From: Ruania rhizosphaerae
Lineage (GTDB): Bacteria > Actinomycetota > Actinomycetes > Actinomycetales > Beutenbergiaceae
DNA length: 64,000 nt
NCBI RefSeq assembly: GCF_009805705.1
Contig: NZ_VSMB01000008.1
Span: 1 to 64,000, forward strand
Reading direction: 5' to 3'
This document shows positions 59,876-64,000 of this stretch, piece after piece. The notes under the pieces are model-generated. The model saw only the letters and a list, made by a program, of their open reading frames with translations, was not told where the DNA came from and searched no databases. The position numbers and the translations under genes were made by a program. Position 1 is the first letter of the stretch. Every line of letters starts with the position of its first letter.

Positions 59876-62143
59876 ATGGAGGGTCCCGAAATCCAGTTCG
59901 CCGAAGCCGTGATCGACAACGGCTCATTCGGCACCCGCACGGTCCGGTTCGAGACCGGTCGCATCGCCAAGCAGGCTTCCGGCTCCGCCGTCGCCTATCT
60001 CGACGAGGACACGATGGTCCTGTCGACCACGACGGCCGGCAAGCACCCGAAGGACCACTTCGACTTCTTCCCGCTCACGGTGGACGTGGAGGAGCGCCAG
60101 TACGCCGCAGGGAAGATCCCCGGTTCGTTCTTCCGCCGCGAGGGACGTCCCTCGACCGAGGCCATCCTGGCCTGCCGCCTCATCGACCGACCACTGCGTC
60201 CGCTGTTCGTCAAGGGACTGCGTAACGAGGTCCAGGTCGTCGAGACCGTGCTGGCGATCCACCCTGACGACGCGTACGACGTCCTGGCCATCAACGGCGC
60301 CTCGATGTCCACGCAACTGTCCGGCCTGCCGTTCTCCGGCCCGGTCGGCGCCACCCGGATCGCCCTCGTGGACGGCCAGTGGGTCGCGTTCCCGCGCTAC
60401 AGCGAACTCGAGCGCGCTGTCTTCTCGATGGTTGTCGCCGGTCGCATCGTGACCGCCGAGGACGGTTCCCAGGATGTGGCGATCGCCATGATCGAGGCCG
60501 AGGCGACCGACAATGCCTGGACGCTCATCACCGAGCAGGGCGTGGGCGCCCCCACCGAGGACGTCGTGGCCGAGGGTCTCGAAGCGTCCAAGACCTCCAT
60601 CCGCGCGCTCGCCGAGGCGCAGATCGCGCTCGCGGGCCAGGCGGCCAAGGAGGTCCAGGAGTTCCCGCTGTTCCCGGACTACGCCGACGATGCATTCGAG
60701 GCTGTGGAGGCCCAGGTGGCCGCCAAGCTCTCCGAGGCTCTGGCCATCGCCGGCAAGGCCGAGCGCGAGGCTCGTATCGACGAGATCAAGGACGCCATGC
60801 TCGGCGCCCTGCAGGACGGCTTCGACGGTCGGGAGAAGGAACTGTCGGCCGCCTTCCGTCAGGTGACCAAGACCCTGATCCGCAAGCGGATCATCACCGA
60901 CGGTTTCCGCATCGACGGTCGCGGGCTGCGCGACATCCGGCCCCTCTCGGCCGAGGTGGAGGTGCTGCCCCGGGTACACGGCTCGGCCATCTTCGAGCGC
61001 GGAGAGACCCAGATCATGGGCGTCACCACGCTGAACATGCTCAAGATGGAGCAGCAGCTGGACACGTTGTCGCCGCAGACTCGCAAGCGGTACATGCACA
61101 ACTACAACTTCCCGCCCTACTCCACCGGTGAGACCGGCCGAGTGGGAAGCCCGAAGCGTCGGGAGATCGGCCACGGCGCGCTCGCCGAGCGGGCGATCGT
61201 GCCGGTGCTGCCTACGCGCGAGGAGTTCCCGTACGCGATCCGGCAGGTCTCCGAGGCGCTCGGTTCCAACGGGTCCACCTCGATGGGTTCGGTCTGCGCC
61301 TCCACGCTCGCACTCTTGAACGCCGGTGTGCCGCTGCGCGCACCGGTGGCAGGTATCGCGATGGGGCTTGTCTCGGACACCATCGACGGTGAGACGCGCT
61401 ACGCGGCGCTCACCGACATCCTCGGGGCCGAGGACGCCTTCGGCGACATGGACTTCAAGGTCGCTGGTACCCGAGAGTTCGTCACCGCGATCCAGCTCGA
61501 CACCAAGCTCGACGGGATCCCCGCGCATGTCCTGGCTGGTGCCCTGACGCAGGCCAAGGAGGCGCGTCTGCACATCCTGGACGTCATGGCCGAGGCGATC
61601 GACACGCCGGACGAGATGGCCGCCACGGCCCCGCGTGTGATCACCGTGCAGGTTCCGGTTTCCAAGATCGGCGAGGTCATCGGCCCGAAGGGCAAGATGA
61701 TCAACCAGATTCAGGAGGACACCGGCGCCGACATCTCCATCGAGGACGACGGCACCGTGTTCATCGGTGCCACCGACGGTCCGTCGGCCGAGGCGGCGCG
61801 GCAGGCGATCAACGCGATTGCCAACCCGCAGATGCCCGAGGTCGGTGAGCGGTTCATCGGTACGGTCGTCAAGATCATGTCCTTCGGCGCGTTCGTCTCG
61901 CTCGCTCCGGGCAAGGACGGCCTGCTTCACATCACCCAGATCCGTCGCCTGGTCGGCGGCAAGCGGGTGGAGTCGGTCGAGGACGTGCTCTCGGTCGGTC
62001 AGAAGATCGATGTGGAGCTCGCCGAGATCGACGACCGCGGCAAGCTCTCGTTGCACGCGGTCATCGAGGATGACAAGGCAGCTGAGGAAGCCGAGTCGGC
62101 TGACTCGACTGAGTCGGATTCGGCCGCCGAGGCGACGAACTGA
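59876..62143 (+). CDS. pnp: Polyribonucleotide nucleotidyltransferase (PNPase)
   Basis: A 755-residue trimeric phosphorolytic 3'-5' exoribonuclease, also guanosine-pentaphosphate synthetase in actinobacteria. Two RNase PH domains (about 20-160 and 345-560; [20 protein letters not shown] and [18 protein letters not shown]) flank a helical linker; KH ([20 protein letters not shown]) and S1 ([20 protein letters not shown]) domains follow, then an acidic Ser/Glu tail. AAGGAGGG precedes the ATG. Confidence 0.98.
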   Translation: MEGPEIQFAEAVIDNGSFGTRTVRFETGRIAKQASGSAVAYLDEDTMVLSTTTAGKHPKDHFDFFPLTVDVEERQYAAGKIPGSFFRREGRPSTEAILACRLIDRPLRPLFVKGLRNEVQVVETVLAIHPDDAYDVLAINGASMSTQLSGLPFSGPVGATRIALVDGQWVAFPRYSELERAVFSMVVAGRIVTAEDGSQDVAIAMIEAEATDNAWTLITEQGVGAPTEDVVAEGLEASKTSIRALAEAQIALAGQAAKEVQEFPLFPDYADDAFEAVEAQVAAKLSEALAIAGKAEREARIDEIKDAMLGALQDGFDGREKELSAAFRQVTKTLIRKRIITDGFRIDGRGLRDIRPLSAEVEVLPRVHGSAIFERGETQIMGVTTLNMLKMEQQLDTLSPQTRKRYMHNYNFPPYSTGETGRVGSPKRREIGHGALAERAIVPVLPTREEFPYAIRQVSEALGSNGSTSMGSVCASTLALLNAGVPLRAPVAGIAMGLVSDTIDGETRYAALTDILGAEDAFGDMDFKVAGTREFVTAIQLDTKLDGIPAHVLAGALTQAKEARLHILDVMAEAIDTPDEMAATAPRVITVQVPVSKIGEVIGPKGKMINQIQEDTGADISIEDDGTVFIGATDGPSAEAARQAINAIANPQMPEVGERFIGTVVKIMSFGAFVSLAPGKDGLLHITQIRRLVGGKRVESVEDVLSVGQKIDVELAEIDDRGKLSLHAVIEDDKAAEEAESADSTESDSAAEATN

Positions 62144-62159
62144 TCGTGCCGGGTCCGGT

Positions 62160-63545
62160 ATGGCAGAGCTGATCCTGGGTCCGGCCGGCGCGCCGGGCAC
62201 CGAGCTCACGGTGGAGACCGAAGCAGGTGCCCTCGTGCGCCGGTCGGTGCTCCCGGGTGGTATCCGGGTGCTGACCGAGGCCATGCGCGGTCAGCGCTCG
62301 GTGGCCGTGGGAGCCTGGGTGGCCGTCGGTTCGCGTGACGAGACCGACGGCCACCACGGTTCCACCCATTTCCTTGAGCACTTGCTGTTCAAGGGCACAC
62401 CGCGCAGGGACGCGATGGCGATCGCTTCGGCGTTCGATGCCGTCGGCGGTGAGGCCAACGCGGCCACCGGCAAGGAGCACACGTGCTACTTCGCACGTGT
62501 CCTGGACGCCGATCAACCGATGGCCGTGGATGTCATCCTCGACATGGTGACCTCCGCCGTCCTGGATCCGTCCGAGTTCACCAGCGAACGCGAGGTGATC
62601 CTCGAAGAGCTCGCCATGAACGAGGACGACCCCGGTGATGTCGCACATGAGCGATTCTCCGCCCAGGTGTTCGGTACACATCCGCTCGGGCGGCCGATCG
62701 GCGGCACGCCGGAGACGATCCGTGACGTGCCCAGGGACGCGGTCTTCGAGCACTACCGCCGGACCTATATCCCCTCGGAGCTGGTGGTGACGGCGGCCGG
62801 CGGCGTCGACCACGACGAGCTGTGCTCGCAGGTGCTCTCGGCAGTGCGGTCCGGGGGTTGGGATCTGCTCGAGGGGGTACGTCCCGCAGCACGGCGCCGT
62901 GCCGGCGGCGATCAGCACGTCGGGGCTTCGGGGGATTTCCCGACCGATCCGAGCATCTTGACCGTGCACCGTTCCACTGAACAGGCGAATGTTCTTCTCG
63001 GCGGCCTCGGTCTGCCGGCCGGGGACGAGCGCCGGTTCGAGATGTCTGTGCTCAACGCCGTGCTGGGCGGATCCATGAGCTCGCGGCTGTTCCAGGAAGT
63101 GCGCGAGAAGCGTGGCCTGGCGTATGCGGTCTACTCGTTCTCGGGCGGGTTCGCCGATGCTGGCATGTTCGGTCTCTACGCAGGGTGCGCTCCTGGCAAG
63201 GTCGAGCAGGTCGTGGATCTGCTCGAGGAGCAGTGGCAGCTCCTGGCCAGTGACCTTGTACCGGTGCAGGAGCTGGAGCGGGGAATCGGTCAGGTGTGCG
63301 GCCAGATGGTGCTGGGGCTGGAGGACAACGGCTCCCGGATGTCACGACTGGGCCGCACCGAGATCAGCACCGGCGAACTGCTGACTGTGACCGAGACACT
63401 CGATCGCGTACGCGCAGTACGGGCGGAGGACGTCCGGGCGCTGGCGGCAGATCTGCTGGTTCAGCCTCGCCACCTGACGGTCGTGGGCCCGTTCGACTCT
63501 GCCTACCGAGGTCAGGGCAGGTTCGAGAAGGGACGTGAGGTATGA
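62160..63545 (+). CDS. M16 family (insulinase-like) zinc peptidase
   Basis: A 461-residue peptidase. The inverted zinc motif HFLEH (His70, Glu73, His74) and downstream EREVILEELAMNEDDP glutamate ligand are intact; the second half is the inactive-type paired domain (EVREKRGLAYAVYSFSGGFAD). Processing-peptidase-like M16 proteins next to pnp and dapB are widespread; substrate unknown. ATG 62160 begins 17 bases past the pnp stop with no strong ribosome site. It overlaps dapB by ATGA. Confidence 0.93.
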   Translation: MAELILGPAGAPGTELTVETEAGALVRRSVLPGGIRVLTEAMRGQRSVAVGAWVAVGSRDETDGHHGSTHFLEHLLFKGTPRRDAMAIASAFDAVGGEANAATGKEHTCYFARVLDADQPMAVDVILDMVTSAVLDPSEFTSEREVILEELAMNEDDPGDVAHERFSAQVFGTHPLGRPIGGTPETIRDVPRDAVFEHYRRTYIPSELVVTAAGGVDHDELCSQVLSAVRSGGWDLLEGVRPAARRRAGGDQHVGASGDFPTDPSILTVHRSTEQANVLLGGLGLPAGDERRFEMSVLNAVLGGSMSSRLFQEVREKRGLAYAVYSFSGGFADAGMFGLYAGCAPGKVEQVVDLLEEQWQLLASDLVPVQELERGIGQVCGQMVLGLEDNGSRMSRLGRTEISTGELLTVTETLDRVRAVRAEDVRALAADLLVQPRHLTVVGPFDSAYRGQGRFEKGREV

Positions 63546-64000
63546 CCGAGGAGAGTATGCAGGGCACTCGTGCGGAATCCGCTCGGGGTGCAGTGCCGGC
63601 TGGGGGAAGCCCCGTGCGGGTCGCCGTCCTGGGAGCAGCCGGCCGGATGGGCAGTACCGTGTGCGGGGCGGTCGAGGAGGCCCCGGATATGGAGCTGGTG
63701 GCCCGTCTCGACGTCGGCGACGATATCGAGGTGCTCGCAGGTGTCGCGGATGTCGCCGTGGATTTCACGGTGCCGTCGGCCGCGGAGTCGAATGTGCACG
63801 CACTCATCGATGCCGGGGTTCATCCGGTGGTGGGAACCACCGGATGGGATGAGCCAGCGCTGGACCGGGTGCGTGAGCATCTCGGACGAGATGGTCGGGG
63901 GCTGGGCGCCCTGATCGCTCCGAACTTCGCTCTCTCGGCCGTCCTCGCCATGCAGTTCGCTGCCCAGGCTGCGCGCTACTTCGAGTCGGTCGAGATCATT
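63542..64000 (+). CDS. dapB: 4-hydroxy-tetrahydrodipicolinate reductase (partial, runs off the window)
   Basis: The first 153 codons of DapB, which reduces hydroxy-tetrahydrodipicolinate with NAD(P)H in lysine and diaminopimelate synthesis. VRVAVLGAAGRMGSTV (Gly-rich loop, 31-37), VDFTVPSA and GTTGWDEPALD are family motifs, and IAPNFALSAVLAM follows. The N-terminus is about 24 residues longer than usual before the Rossmann fold. ATG 63542 overlaps the M16 stop (ATGA). The 3' end is beyond position 64000. Confidence 0.92.
   Translation, partial: MTEESMQGTRAESARGAVPAGGSPVRVAVLGAAGRMGSTVCGAVEEAPDMELVARLDVGDDIEVLAGVADVAVDFTVPSAAESNVHALIDAGVHPVVGTTGWDEPALDRVREHLGRDGRGLGALIAPNFALSAVLAMQFAAQAARYFESVEII

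Noticed and set aside
59924-62284. 786-codon minus-strand frame over pnp
   Set aside because: Shadow of PNPase; sense strand has all catalytic and KH/S1 motifs.

Overview
This 64 kb window is high-GC chromosomal DNA. Gene order and protein families point to an actinobacterium, most likely order Micrococcales; family and genus cannot be settled from the sequence. The indicators are smc-ftsY-amt-glnK-glnD-ffh, rpsP-khpA-rimM-trmD-rplS-lepB-rnhB, and rpsB-tsf-pyrH-frr-cdsA-rlmN-dxr-rseP-ispG-proS-rimP-nusA-ylxR-infB-rbfA-truB-ribF-rpsO-pnp. Actinobacteria-only families (DUF4233, DUF2469, DUF4439-like lipoprotein, DUF4081-GNAT), frequent GTG starts and ATGA/GTGA gene overlaps agree. I saw no rRNA, tRNA, CRISPR array or intact mobile element.

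Layout. 1-2593: a possible transposase tail at the edge, then a TetR regulator and a DHA2-type drug exporter. 2590-3457: DUF4233 and ndk. 3500-7219: a three-gene catabolic operon (CoA-acylating methylmalonate-semialdehyde dehydrogenase, IolE-like TIM-barrel protein, Gfo/Idh oxidoreductase) behind two IolR-like motifs. 7320-9602: a formate/nitrite-family channel (minus strand), prephenate dehydratase, and a small acidic protein. 9639-20079: chromosome and membrane-targeting genes (smc, ftsY, ffh) enclosing the nitrogen-control operon amt-glnK-glnD. 20084-25224: an amidohydrolase, then a GntR/YtrA-controlled cassette of two ABC exporters. 25461-34747: ribosomal and tRNA-maturation genes, lepB, rnhB, and the DNA-processing genes yraN, comM, dprA, xerC. 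34754-35434: an M23-type peptidase on the minus strand. 35782-64000: translation, lipid, isoprenoid and RNA-processing genes, ending in an M16 peptidase and the truncated start of dapB.

How it works together. Most of the window is the conserved translation/processing core. Accessory material sits at the left end (exporter, sugar/inositol catabolism, FNT channel), in the ABC cassette at 21.5-25.2 kb, and as single insertions (DNA glycosylase, aldo/keto reductase). GlnR-like boxes before both amt and the FNT channel suggest shared nitrogen control, and glnK and glnD follow amt directly. About a dozen genes carry a -10-like hexamer 6-7 nt before the start codon, the layout expected for leaderless mRNAs.

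The most notable items are a TrmD-GNAT fusion, a GlnD without its C-terminal ACT domains and with a terminator-like hairpin inside its first codons, a perfect 16-bp-arm palindrome before the ABC cassette, and a 13-bp-arm palindrome over the tetR start. I found no clearly novel multi-gene system.
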